This document shows, piece after piece, positions 7,389-15,364 of a DNA stretch of 52,024 nt. How positions within the stretch are numbered: the first letter of the stretch is position 1; every line of letters starts with the position of its first letter. The stretch comes from an uncultured Clostridia bacterium (GTDB lineage Bacteria > Bacillota > Clostridia > Oscillospirales > Acutalibacteraceae). The notes below the pieces were generated by a model. It ran no database searches. It saw only the letters and a list, made by a program, of their open reading frames with translations, and was not told the origin of the DNA. The DNA is taken from the NCBI GenBank assembly GCA_947631855.1, contig CANRMX010000010.1:1-52024 (forward strand), read 5' to 3'. The translations under genes were made by a program, and so were the position numbers.

Positions 7389-8831
7389 TCAGCATTTTTC
7401 AAGCCCGGCCCGCAGCCGCCGCAGGGCTTCTTCCCGGCCCAGCAGCGTCAAGATCTCCATGGCGCCGCCGGGCGTGACCAGCGTGCCCGAAGCCGCGATC
7501 CGCACCGGCCACAGCAGGGTGCCGTTCTTGACCCCCAGCTGTTCCGCCAGGCCCATCATGCACTGGTGAATGCCGGTAAGTGTCCAGTCGTCCAGACCCT
7601 CCAGCGCCCCGATGGCGGCCTGCAGCATCTGGGGAGAATTCTCCAGGGTCGTCTTGCTCTTCTTGTTGACAAAGTATTCCGCCGGGTAGTCGGGCAGCTC
7701 TTTGAAGAACCCCAGCAGCCCGGGGATGTCCTTAAACCGGCTGATGCGCGCCTGCAAAATGCTTTGCAGTACGGGAGCGGGTTTTTCCTGCTCCCCGAAC
7801 ACCTCCCAGTAATAGGGCGCGGCGTGGGCCAGGAAGGTCTCCGCGTCCATGGCCTTGATATACTCCCCGTTGAACCAGGTGAGCTTGTCGTAATCGAACA
7901 CCGCAGGGGATTTGCTGATCCGGGCGATATCGAAATCTTCCGTGATCTCCTCTAGGCTCAGCACCTCCCGGTTGTCGCTGGGGCTCCAGCCCAGCAGGGC
8001 CACATAGTTGACGATGGCCTCGCTGAGGTACCCTTCCTCCGCCAGCCCCTCGAAGCTCACGGAGCCGTGGCGCTTGGAGAGCTTGCTGACCGTGCCGTCG
8101 TCGTTTTTGCCCATGATCAGCGGCAGATGCACATAGGTGGGGATCTCCCAGCCGAAAGCCTCGTAGAGCAGATTGTACTTGGGCGTGGAGGTGAGATACT
8201 CGCAGCCACGCACCACATGGGTGATGTGCATCAGGTGGTCGTCGATGACGTTGGCGAAATTATAGGTGGGAAACCCGTCGGCCTTGATGAGGATCTGATC
8301 TTCGATCTCCTTGTTCTCGATGGTGATCTCCCCAAACACCGCGTCGGTGAAGGTGGTGGAGCCGGTAAGGGGGATCTTCTGGCGGATCACATAGGGCGTG
8401 CCCGCGTCCAGAAGACTGCGCACTTCCTCGGCGGGCAGGTCCCGGCAGTGGCGGTCATACCCGGCGAAGCCGTCTTCCGATTTGAGGGATTCCAGCCGCT
8501 CCTTGGTGCAGAAGCAGTAGTAGGCTTTGCCCTCCCGCACCAGCTGCTCCGCGTAGGGCAGGTAGAGCCCCTTGCGCTGGCTCTGGACATAGGGGCCGTA
8601 TGCGCCACCCACGTCGGGACCTTCGTCGTGGGAGAGCCCCACCTGTTCCAGGGTTTTATAGATCACTTCTTCGGCGCCTTCCACCAGCCGTTCCCGGTCG
8701 GTATCCTCAATGCGCAGCACAAATTTGCCGCCCTGGGATTTTGCCACCAGATATTCATACAATGCCGTGCGCAGATTCCCAACGTGCATGAAGCCCGTGG
8801 GGCTGGGCGCGTACCGTGTCCTTACTTCCAT
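7389..8831 (-). CDS. gltX: Glutamyl-tRNA synthetase
   Basis: 480 residues, a class I synthetase that charges tRNA-Glu. Signature YAPSPTGFMHVGNL is at 6-19, and the KMSKS equivalent SKLSKRHG is near 247-254. Length is normal for bacterial GluRS. It is the first gene of the minus-strand run gltX-glnS-birA-queH and has a candidate promoter at 8887-8914. No T-box-like leader fits in the ~50-nt 5' UTR. Confidence 0.96.
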   Translation of the reverse strand: MEVRTRYAPSPTGFMHVGNLRTALYEYLVAKSQGGKFVLRIEDTDRERLVEGAEEVIYKTLEQVGLSHDEGPDVGGAYGPYVQSQRKGLYLPYAEQLVREGKAYYCFCTKERLESLKSEDGFAGYDRHCRDLPAEEVRSLLDAGTPYVIRQKIPLTGSTTFTDAVFGEITIENKEIEDQILIKADGFPTYNFANVIDDHLMHITHVVRGCEYLTSTPKYNLLYEAFGWEIPTYVHLPLIMGKNDDGTVSKLSKRHGSVSFEGLAEEGYLSEAIVNYVALLGWSPSDNREVLSLEEITEDFDIARISKSPAVFDYDKLTWFNGEYIKAMDAETFLAHAAPYYWEVFGEQEKPAPVLQSILQARISRFKDIPGLLGFFKELPDYPAEYFVNKKSKTTLENSPQMLQAAIGALEGLDDWTLTGIHQCMMGLAEQLGVKNGTLLWPVRIAASGTLVTPGGAMEILTLLGREEALRRLRAGLEKC

Positions 8832-8886
8832 CCGTGAACCTCCTTATGGAAAAAGCCTTGCAAAAAGTCGGCTTCTCCTGTATATT

Positions 8887-8914
8887 ATTATAGCAGAATG
8901 AAAGGGTTTGGCAA
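8887..8914 (-). promoter_or_regulatory. Candidate sigma-A promoter of gltX
   Basis: On the minus strand, TTGCCA (8909-8914) and TATAAT (8887-8892) are separated by 16 bp, about 45 bp upstream of the gltX start codon. Confidence 0.55.
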
Positions 8915-9023
8915 GGAAAAATTGGCGGCGGCTTTTTCACAGACTTTGGCGATATTGCTCACCGAAAACAGGGTATTTTGCCAAAAATGCCGGGCCGCCC
9001 CTTGCACCCCGGGAGGTACTTGC

Positions 9024-9671
9024 ATGAAAAAGGTATTCATCTACGGCGAAGAAGAACAGCTGGCCAATTACGCGGCGGCAGTGCGGGGCGTGGGCGGCGA
9101 GCCCGTCTTTTCTAAGGAGCTGGCCGATGCCGCGGCCTGCGACGGGCTGCTGCTGCCCGGCGGCGGGGATGTGGACCCCAATCGCTACGGGCAGGAAAAC
9201 ACCGCCAGCGCCGGGATCGATCCCCAGCGGGACGGGGACGAGATCGCGCTGATCCACATCTTTTTAGAGACGGGCCGACCCATTTTGGGCATCTGCCGGG
9301 GCATGCAGGTGCTCAACGTATCCCTGGGCGGTACTCTGGTGCAGGACGTCCCCCACACCGAGACCCACAAGTGGCAGGAGATGACCGGCGACCGGGTGCA
9401 TGCAATCGCCGCCGAGCCGGACTGCTTCCTGCGGCCGCTCTACGGCGAGAAGTTTGCAGTCAACAGCGCCCACCATCAGGCAGTGGATCGGCCGGGCGAT
9501 GCGCTCAAGGTGACCGCCCGCACCCTGGACGGCACCCCCGAGGCCCTGGAATGGCCGGAAAAGCGGCTGTATGCGGTGCAGTTCCACCCGGAGCGCATGG
9601 CTTTCGCCCACCGCCGGACGGACACGGTGGACGGCCAGAGCATCTTTGAATTCTTCCTTGGGATTCTGTGA
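9024..9671 (+). CDS. Gamma-glutamyl-gamma-aminobutyrate hydrolase family protein (peptidase C26)
   Basis: 215 residues with a class I glutamine-amidotransferase-like fold. The nucleophile is Cys91 in GICRGMQVLN, with His188 and Glu190 in QFHPE completing the triad; LPGGGDVDP (45-52) is the oxyanion region. PuuD-type members hydrolyse gamma-glutamyl-GABA in putrescine breakdown, but no other polyamine genes are nearby, so the substrate is open. The start is ATG 9024, 7 nt after GGGAGG; upstream codons in frame are not coding-like. It stands alone between gltX and tRNA-Leu. Confidence 0.85.
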   Translation: MKKVFIYGEEEQLANYAAAVRGVGGEPVFSKELADAAACDGLLLPGGGDVDPNRYGQENTASAGIDPQRDGDEIALIHIFLETGRPILGICRGMQVLNVSLGGTLVQDVPHTETHKWQEMTGDRVHAIAAEPDCFLRPLYGEKFAVNSAHHQAVDRPGDALKVTARTLDGTPEALEWPEKRLYAVQFHPERMAFAHRRTDTVDGQSIFEFFLGIL

Positions 9672-9718
9672 GCCCCACCCATTGCAGCGCCGCAAATGAG
9701 AAAACTGAAAAATTTGCC

Positions 9719-9747
9719 TTGACAATCCCCCGGCACAATGCTATAAT
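9719..9747 (+). promoter_or_regulatory. Sigma-A promoter of tRNA-Leu
   Basis: Consensus TTGACA (9719-9724), a 17-bp spacer and TATAAT (9742-9747), 13 bp before the tRNA. Confidence 0.9.
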
Positions 9748-9760
9748 TCACCTGTTAGAT

Positions 9761-9844
9761 GCGCGAGTGCTGGAACTGGCAGACAGGCACGTTTGAGGTG
9801 CGTGTGTCGACGACGTACGGGTTCAAGTCCCGTCTCGCGCACCA
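9761..9844 (+). tRNA. tRNA-Leu (anticodon GAG)
   Basis: 84 nt including encoded CCA. The acceptor stem pairs GCGCGAG with CTCGCGC. The anticodon stem CACGT/GCGTG encloses loop TTGAGGT, so the anticodon is GAG. A long variable arm and the GGTTCAAGTCC T-arm are typical of a class II leucine tRNA. Its 3' end is duplicated about 210 bp downstream. Confidence 0.95.
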
Positions 9845-9845
9845 G

Positions 9846-9881
9846 AAAACAGGGAGCCCCTACATGGGGCTCCTTGTTTTC
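9846..9881 (+). terminator. Terminator after tRNA-Leu
   Basis: Arms GGAGCCCC (9853-9860) and GGGGCTCC (9866-9873) around TACAT, flanked by AAAACA and TTGTTTT. Confidence 0.85.
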
Positions 9882-9887
9882 TATATA

Positions 9888-10054
9888 GACGGGACTTGAA
9901 CCCCATGGGGGTCCGAGCGTAAAAAATGTCCCTGCGGGACATTTTTAGCGAGGAGCAGCGAGCCCGGTACCGCAGCGCATAGCGCTGGGGTGGGCGAGCT
10001 GAAAGCGCTGGGCCGCCCTGTGCCCAGCGCGGTCAAGTCCCGTCTCGCGCACCA
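9888..10054 (+). repeat. Duplicated tRNA-Leu 3' end and inverted T-arm fragment (integration-scar-like)
   Basis: Positions 10031-10054 repeat the T-arm and acceptor 3' end of tRNA-Leu (9820-9844), ending in ACCA, with one base missing. An inverted copy of the T-arm stretch (ACGGGACTTGAACCC) is at 9888-9902. Between them lie a hairpin with arms AAAATGTCCC/GGGACATTTT (9923-9945) and GCGCTGG-type inverted repeats. No integrase or cargo gene is present. Confidence 0.7.
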
Positions 10055-10091
10055 AAAATCGGCAAGCGACTTTCGTCGCTTGCCGATTTTT
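10054..10091 (+). terminator. Strong hairpin terminator after the tRNA fragment
   Basis: A perfect 17-bp stem (AAAAATCGGCAAGCGAC with its complement) around TTTC, usable on either strand because of the A and T tracts. Confidence 0.8.
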
Positions 10092-10160
10092 ACTTCTTCA
10101 CTATTCACTCTTCACTATTCACTCAAAGATCAGTTTGCCGATTTTTGATAACACCCCGCC

Positions 10161-10198
10161 AAAAAACAGGAGCCCCTACACGAGGCTCCTTGTTTTTT
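10161..10198 (-). terminator. Terminator of the U32 protein gene
   Basis: GGAGCC/GGCTCC stem with long A and T tracts just after the minus-strand stop at 10214. Its sequence closely resembles the terminator after tRNA-Leu at 9846-9881. A TTCACTATTCACT direct repeat (about 10094-10124) lies between them. Confidence 0.75.
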
Positions 10199-10213
10199 CT
10201 ATACTGGCACCGC

Positions 10214-11440
10214 CTACCCTCTTTTGATCCGTAGAAAAGCTCCGGGCGTGATGGGCGCGTCCGTCTTCCAGAGGACGGTCATTTCCGCGTGGGGCGCCAC
10301 GGCGATGGGCTCCAGATCTTCACTGAACATCTCCTCCACCGGGACGGTAAAGGGCGCAGTGCCGGGCTGGAGGACGTCTACGGTGTCGCCGCGGAAAAAG
10401 CGGTTGCGCTGGGTGAGGCGTATGTATTTGCCCTCCCGGCCCTGGGCGATGGCCACCAGCTCATACTGCCGGGTGTACTGACTGCGGTCGGTGGTCTGCC
10501 CCGGCTCGCCGCCGAAATAGAAACCCGTGGAATATTCCCGGTGGCTGATCTTCTCCGTCTCCCGGAGAATTTCCGGAGGCAGCGGCTCGTCCGGGTGCTC
10601 GGCGAAGAAGTCGATGGCCCGGCGGTACGCCCCGGTGATGCACGCCACATAGTAGGCGGATTTCGCCCGCCCCTCGATCTTCAGGGAGCCCACCCCGGCC
10701 CGCACCATGGCGGGGATATGCTCGATCATCCGCAGGTCGTTGGAATTGAAAACGAAAGCCCCTTTTTCCTCCTGCAGCAGGGTGAATTCCCGGTCGGGCC
10801 GCTCCTTCTCGATGAGGGTATACTCCCAGCGGCAGGGCTGGGCGCATTGGCCCCGATTGGAATCCCGGCCGGTCATGTAATTGGAAAGCAGGCACCGTCC
10901 CGAGAAGGACACGCACATGGCCCCGTGGACAAAGGCTTCCAGCTCCAGGCCCACCGGCGTATGGTCGCGGATGCCGCGAATCTCCGACAGCGGCACCTCC
11001 CGGGCGAGGATCACCCGGCTGGCGCCCAGTTCATAACAGGCGGCAGCCGAGGCGTAATTGACAATGCCCGTCTGGGTGGAAACGTGCAGTTCCACCCCCG
11101 GCGCATACTGTTTCGCCATGGCAAGCACGCCCAGATCCGAGACGATCAACGCGTCCGCTCCGCTGGCGGCACACCCGGCCAGAAAGCCGGGCAGCGATTC
11201 GAGCTCATCATTTCGGGGCAGGGTGTTGCACGCCACATACAGCCGCACGCCGTGCCGGTGGCAATAGCCGGCGGCCTCCGCCATTTCTTCCAGCTCAAAA
11301 TTCGCAGGCGCGGAGCGCATCCCGAAGCTCTTGCCCGAAAGATACACCGCATCCGCCCCATAGTCCACCGCCGCCCGCAGTCGGGACATATCCCCTGCCG
11401 GCGACAGCAGCTCGGGTTTCCGGTTCATGTTCTGTTCCAC
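10214..11440 (-). CDS. Peptidase U32 family protein, TrhP/YrrO-like
   Basis: 408 residues. The U32 signature (168-186, EAFVHGAMC..SGRC) and cysteines 176, 183, 199 and 203, which can hold an iron-sulfur cluster, are present, followed by a C-terminal barrel. Although named peptidases, Firmicute members such as TrhP act in prephenate-dependent hydroxylation of tRNA uridine-34. Location directly after mltG matches the Bacillus yrrL-yrrM-yrrN-yrrO order, but the methyltransferase and one U32 paralogue of that cluster are missing here. The start is GTG 11440; its AGGAG overlaps the mltG stop codon. Confidence 0.88.
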   Translation of the reverse strand: MEQNMNRKPELLSPAGDMSRLRAAVDYGADAVYLSGKSFGMRSAPANFELEEMAEAAGYCHRHGVRLYVACNTLPRNDELESLPGFLAGCAASGADALIVSDLGVLAMAKQYAPGVELHVSTQTGIVNYASAAACYELGASRVILAREVPLSEIRGIRDHTPVGLELEAFVHGAMCVSFSGRCLLSNYMTGRDSNRGQCAQPCRWEYTLIEKERPDREFTLLQEEKGAFVFNSNDLRMIEHIPAMVRAGVGSLKIEGRAKSAYYVACITGAYRRAIDFFAEHPDEPLPPEILRETEKISHREYSTGFYFGGEPGQTTDRSQYTRQYELVAIAQGREGKYIRLTQRNRFFRGDTVDVLQPGTAPFTVPVEEMFSEDLEPIAVAPHAEMTVLWKTDAPITPGAFLRIKRG

Positions 11441-11449
11441 TGCGCGCTC

Positions 11450-12745
11450 CTATGCCAGCCCGGCCAGCTGGAGATTGTACTGGTGATCCGCCGCGCTGGT
11501 GGCGTAGTAGGCCGTGCCATCCTCCGCGTGGCAGAAGTACAGGTATTCCGATGCGCCGTTCTGGGTGTTGGGGCTCAGCGCCGCCATGATGGCGTCCGCG
11601 CCGGGATTGCAGATGGGCCCCGCCGGCAGGCCGGTGATCTCATAGGTGTTGTAGGCCCCGTAGGACAGCGCGCCCTCGACGGGCACATCCTCCGCCTCCC
11701 GATAGGGGTAGTACACCGTGGAATCGCACTGGAGCCAGTAGATGTCGTAGTCCGCGCCATATTCCAGACGGTTGTGCAGCACCGCCGATACGTCATACAT
11801 ATCGTTCTGATTCGCCGCCTCGGCCTGGATGATGGACGCCATAGTCACCACCTGATCGACGGTCATGCCGCTCTGGGCGATCATGCTGCGGGTGCTGTCG
11901 GAAAGCCGCACCTGGAAATTGTGCAGCAGCTTGCCCACCACCGAATCCAGATCTTCGTCCTTGTAGAAGTCATAGGTGTCCGGGAACAGGTACCCCTCCA
12001 GATCGTAGTACCGGTCGGGGAGATTGTCCAGCGCGCCGATCATGTCGTAATTGGAGTAGTTCCCCGAATTGACCTCCGCCAGGAATTCCTGGGCGGTGCA
12101 GACTTCGTTTTCCTCCAACAGCTGGGCCGCCTCCAGCACGTTGATGCCTTCGGGGAAGGTCACCGTCACCACCTCGCGGGAATCGTTCCCGCCCTGCAGG
12201 GTGTTGATCAAATCTTCATAGTCCATATCGGTGTCCAGCTCGAAGGTGCCGGGAGAGAAATATTCCATCTCATCCTTCACCGTGCAGTAGAGGGCAAAGA
12301 ATTCCGGCTTGCTGATGGCCCCATGCTCATAGAGAATATTGGCCAGCTCCGTGGCGGTGGGCTTTTCGGGGATCTCCACCTTGGTGGTGCCGGGATTGCG
12401 GCTGGCGCCCAAAAAGTCGTTGCTGCCGGTGATCAAATAGGCCGCCACCGTAAAGGACATCAGCAGCACCATGCACACCCACACGATCTTAAAGACCCGC
12501 TTGTTTTTCCGGGCCTTGATCCGGTTGCGCTTGCGGGCGGCCTTCTTCTCCTTGCGGCGCTCCTCCTCGGTGAGGTAGGCGGCGTGGCGGCTGCCGCTGG
12601 ACGACTGGGCATAGGGGCGCTCCTCCCCTCTGCCCACTGGGTCGTAGGACCCGGTCATCATGTCGCGCTCGTCGATATTCAGCTTGAAGGTCCCCGTGCG
12701 GGATTGCCCGGGGTTTCTTCTGTTCGGATCGGGACGTTCGTTCAT
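11450..12745 (-). CDS. mltG: Endolytic murein transglycosylase MltG
   Basis: 431 residues of the YceG family, which cuts nascent peptidoglycan glycan strands at the membrane. There is a long basic cytoplasmic N-terminus (1-84), one membrane helix (about 85-106), then the extracellular domain. The conserved region TMASIIQAEAA holds the catalytic Glu, and the C-terminal PAGPICNPG motif is present. The N-terminal extension, rich in Lys/Arg/Glu (60-84), is longer than in E. coli. It is followed 9 bp later by the U32 gene. Confidence 0.93.
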   Translation of the reverse strand: MNERPDPNRRNPGQSRTGTFKLNIDERDMMTGSYDPVGRGEERPYAQSSSGSRHAAYLTEEERRKEKKAARKRNRIKARKNKRVFKIVWVCMVLLMSFTVAAYLITGSNDFLGASRNPGTTKVEIPEKPTATELANILYEHGAISKPEFFALYCTVKDEMEYFSPGTFELDTDMDYEDLINTLQGGNDSREVVTVTFPEGINVLEAAQLLEENEVCTAQEFLAEVNSGNYSNYDMIGALDNLPDRYYDLEGYLFPDTYDFYKDEDLDSVVGKLLHNFQVRLSDSTRSMIAQSGMTVDQVVTMASIIQAEAANQNDMYDVSAVLHNRLEYGADYDIYWLQCDSTVYYPYREAEDVPVEGALSYGAYNTYEITGLPAGPICNPGADAIMAALSPNTQNGASEYLYFCHAEDGTAYYATSAADHQYNLQLAGLA

Positions 12746-12809
12746 ACTTCTGCTCCTTTCCCGCGGCTTTCGGCAAACCGCCCGGCGCCGCTTTCAGGAT
12801 TGATGATTC

Positions 12810-13358
12810 TCAGTCTTCCCACTGGATGGAAGCGCGAATATGGTCGGCGGTCTCCTGCCCGGCCAGCAGGGCGGCCAGCTTCAGGCCAAACTGCGTGGCC
12901 ACGCCCATGCCCTTTGCGGTGAGGAAGTGCCCGTCCTGCACCACGGAGGTCTGGGTCAGGTTTGCGCCTCCATCCACCAGCGCCTGCTGGAAAGTGGGAT
13001 AGCAAGTGGCGGTCTTGCCCTTCAGCAGCCCTTTGTGGGCCAGGATGGAGGGCGCGGCGCAGATAGCGGCCACCAGCTTCTCCTGGGCCGCGAAAGCGTC
13101 GATCAGGGCCTGCACCGCCGGGGAGGCTTCCAGATTGGCGGTACCCGCCACGCCGCCGGGCAGCACGATGGCCTCGAAATCGGCGGCGTCCGCCTCCTCG
13201 GCGGTCATATCCGTCACCACGGGGATGCCATGGGAGCCGGTGATCTCCCGGCCGCCCACGCCGGCCGTTTTGGCCTCCACCCCGGCCCGGCGCAGGATAT
13301 CCACCGGCGTCAGGGCCTCCACTTCTTCAAATCCCTGGGCAAACAAAATCAATACCAT
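12810..13358 (-). CDS. DJ-1/PfpI family protein (DJ-1-type)
   Basis: 182 residues with a class I amidotransferase-like fold. It has the DJ-1 pattern GFEEVEAL (9-16) with a conserved Glu and the reactive Cys100 in VAAICAAPS. Family members are reported as glyoxalase/deglycase or stress chaperones; the exact activity cannot be read from sequence. It lies between tmk and mltG in a long minus-strand operon. Confidence 0.88.
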   Translation of the reverse strand: MVLILFAQGFEEVEALTPVDILRRAGVEAKTAGVGGREITGSHGIPVVTDMTAEEADAADFEAIVLPGGVAGTANLEASPAVQALIDAFAAQEKLVAAICAAPSILAHKGLLKGKTATCYPTFQQALVDGGANLTQTSVVQDGHFLTAKGMGVATQFGLKLAALLAGQETADHIRASIQWED

Positions 13359-13382
13359 ACAGCATTTCCTTTCTGTTCAGAT

Positions 13383-14036
13383 TTATAACCCCGCCAGCGC
13401 CAGCACCTCCCGGTGGATGTCCTCCACCGGCCTGGGCTCGCCGTTCTCCGCGCAGAGGATCGTCCGCCAGCCCAGCCGCTCCGCCGCAAACCGGGCGCAC
13501 AGGGCGCAGCGCTCCAAAAAGGCGCGGTCGCTCTCGTGGATGTCTTTCTGCTTCTCGTCCCCGTGGTATCGCTTGAGCAGCAGCTTTTGGGAGACTTCCA
13601 CGGGCATATCCAGGAAGATCACCCGGTCGGGCCGGGGCAGCCCCAGCTTGCCGTATTCAAAATCCTCCACCCACAGCAGGAAATCCTCCCACTGATCCCG
13701 GGGCAGCTTCTCCAGCTGGAAGATCTGGTTGGCCGTCACGTAGCGGTCCGCCAGGATCGTCACCCCGTTTTGGTAATCCTGCTTCCAGTCCTTCTGGTAG
13801 CTGGCGAAGCGGTCCACCGCGTAAAAGGCCGCGGCGGCATAGGGATTCACCGCGTCCGGCGACGTGCCGAATTCCCCGGCCAGATACATCTTCACCAGCG
13901 ACGAGGAGGGCGACGCATAGTCCGGGAACTGGACCGCCCGGGCGCCGCACGGCTGCTTTTCCAGCGCCTCCAGCAGCAACCGGGACTGGGTTCCCTTGCC
14001 GGCGGCGTCCAGCCCCTCGATGACGATCAAGCCCAT
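13383..14036 (-). CDS. tmk: dTMP kinase
   Basis: 217 residues, phosphorylating dTMP to dTDP. Walker A is GLDAAGKGTQS (8-18). The DRY-type motif ADRYVTAN (about 111-118) and a basic lid region follow. The sequence looks like the divergent thymidylate kinase group (EGLDAAGKGTQ and FPDY) and not the E. coli type. It is placed 18 bp after thyX, so the two dTMP-pathway steps are co-transcribed. Confidence 0.9.
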   Translation of the reverse strand: MGLIVIEGLDAAGKGTQSRLLLEALEKQPCGARAVQFPDYASPSSSLVKMYLAGEFGTSPDAVNPYAAAAFYAVDRFASYQKDWKQDYQNGVTILADRYVTANQIFQLEKLPRDQWEDFLLWVEDFEYGKLGLPRPDRVIFLDMPVEVSQKLLLKRYHGDEKQKDIHESDRAFLERCALCARFAAERLGWRTILCAENGEPRPVEDIHREVLALAGL

Positions 14037-14054
14037 GGCTTTTCCCTCCGCGCT

Positions 14055-14813
14055 TTAGAGATTTGCAAACTTTTCCCGCACCTGGGTGGCCTTCCCGCAG
14101 GACATCCCGCCCTCGGGGCAGGGGCCGTGGAGGCACCGGGGCCCGGCGTTCCGGAACAGATGGGGCGCCACCTCCCGCACCAGCTTGAGCATCTGGGTGG
14201 CCAGCTCCCGAATCTCCCACTGTGCCCGGTTGCAGCACCGCAGGGCGAAGAAATTCATCAGCGACCGGGCGTTCATGGTGACGATCATCTTGGTGGTGCA
14301 GGCGTTGGGCAGCACGAAGCGGGCGTCCTCGATGGACTGCTTCTCCGCCTTGCGCCGGGCGGATCTTTCATCCTCCCCTGCTTCCATCAGCTCCTGCACG
14401 TGCTTCTCCTTCAAGAGCTCCGCCAGCCGCTCATAGTGCCGGGCGTCCTCCTCCATGGCGGCGATGAATTCCGCTTTCGCCTCGGGGATGGCCTCGATCT
14501 CCGGCGGCAGCACATAGTCGAAGGAATCTTCCCGGACATAGCGCTGGCTCTGCACCGAAAACGACGCGATGCGGTGCCGGGTGATCTGGGCCAGCAGCGA
14601 CCGGGAAACGCCCTCGATGCCAAAGGTGAAGCTGGCGTGCTCGATGGGGCTCTCGTGGCCCATGGCGGACAGGTGGTCGAGGAACGCCGAGACCTTGTCC
14701 TCGGTGAGCCCGTCGTAGAGGGTGTCGATATCCGACGCGGCGTAGCACAGCTTGGCGGCGCAGGCCACGGTCTTTTCGGGTTCGGGTGTATAGGTCAGCA
14801 GCTTTACATTCAT
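14055..14813 (-). CDS. thyX: FAD-dependent thymidylate synthase ThyX
   Basis: 252 residues, making dTMP from dUMP with methylene-tetrahydrofolate, FAD and NAD(P)H. The ThyX signature RHRxxSxxxxSxR is seen as RHRIASFSVQSQR (79-91). The C-terminal extension with CLHGPCPEGGMSCG adds four cysteines (about 230-242), which is unusual for the family. The ATG overlaps the stop of the preceding oxidoreductase gamma gene by 4 nt. Confidence 0.94.
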   Translation of the reverse strand: MNVKLLTYTPEPEKTVACAAKLCYAASDIDTLYDGLTEDKVSAFLDHLSAMGHESPIEHASFTFGIEGVSRSLLAQITRHRIASFSVQSQRYVREDSFDYVLPPEIEAIPEAKAEFIAAMEEDARHYERLAELLKEKHVQELMEAGEDERSARRKAEKQSIEDARFVLPNACTTKMIVTMNARSLMNFFALRCCNRAQWEIRELATQMLKLVREVAPHLFRNAGPRCLHGPCPEGGMSCGKATQVREKFANL

Positions 14814-15364
14814 AATGTCGCCCCCAATTGAATCGCCTGGCGGTTATACGCCAGCATTTCGGCTTTCCGGGCGGGCACGCATTTTTGCAGCGCCCGGTCC
14901 AGCGTCTCCCAGGAACAGAAGGCCCGTTCGCCCTCTCCGCAGCAGACGGCTGCGAACAGCTTGCCGATGAGGATCATATTGGCAAGGCCCCGGAGGCCCT
15001 TCTCTTCCGAAAGGGCCGTGGCGGGCAGGTAGTACACGGTCACATCGTCCCGCTCCACCTTTTTATCGATGAGGGTGCTGTCGATGAGCACCACCCCGCC
15101 GGGCTCCACCGCGTCGATGAATTTGTCCAGGGAGGGCAGGTTCATGGCCACCAGCACGTTGGGCGCGGTGACCAGCGGCGAGCCGATGGGCGCATCGGAA
15201 ACGCACACGCTGCAATTGGCCGTGCCGCCTCGCATCTCCGGGCCGTAGGACGGCAGCCAGGAAAGCTCTTTGCCGGAAAGCAGCCCGGCGTAGGCCGTCA
15301 CCTTGCCGGCGAACAGCACGCCCTGTCCGCCAAAGCCGGCAAAGACGATATTCAAATCCTTCAT
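14810..15364 (-). CDS. 2-oxoacid:ferredoxin oxidoreductase, gamma subunit
   Basis: 184 residues of the pyruvate/ketoisovalerate ferredoxin oxidoreductase gamma family, which helps form the CoA-binding active site of the cytoplasmic complex. Visible are GFGGQGVLFAGK (10-21), PSYGPEMRGG and an NLPSLDKF segment. The ATG at 15364 overlaps the beta-subunit stop (ATGA); a longer frame upstream lies inside the beta gene and is not used. Order delta-alpha-beta-gamma matches Vor/Kor operons. Confidence 0.9.
   Translation of the reverse strand: MKDLNIVFAGFGGQGVLFAGKVTAYAGLLSGKELSWLPSYGPEMRGGTANCSVCVSDAPIGSPLVTAPNVLVAMNLPSLDKFIDAVEPGGVVLIDSTLIDKKVERDDVTVYYLPATALSEEKGLRGLANMILIGKLFAAVCCGEGERAFCSWETLDRALQKCVPARKAEMLAYNRQAIQLGATL

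Noticed and set aside
10031-10054. Second tRNA gene
   Set aside because: Only the T-arm and acceptor 3' end are present; no anticodon or D arm precedes them.
9846-10200. Insertion sequence or transposon
   Set aside because: No transposase frame is present; only hairpins and tRNA fragments are visible.
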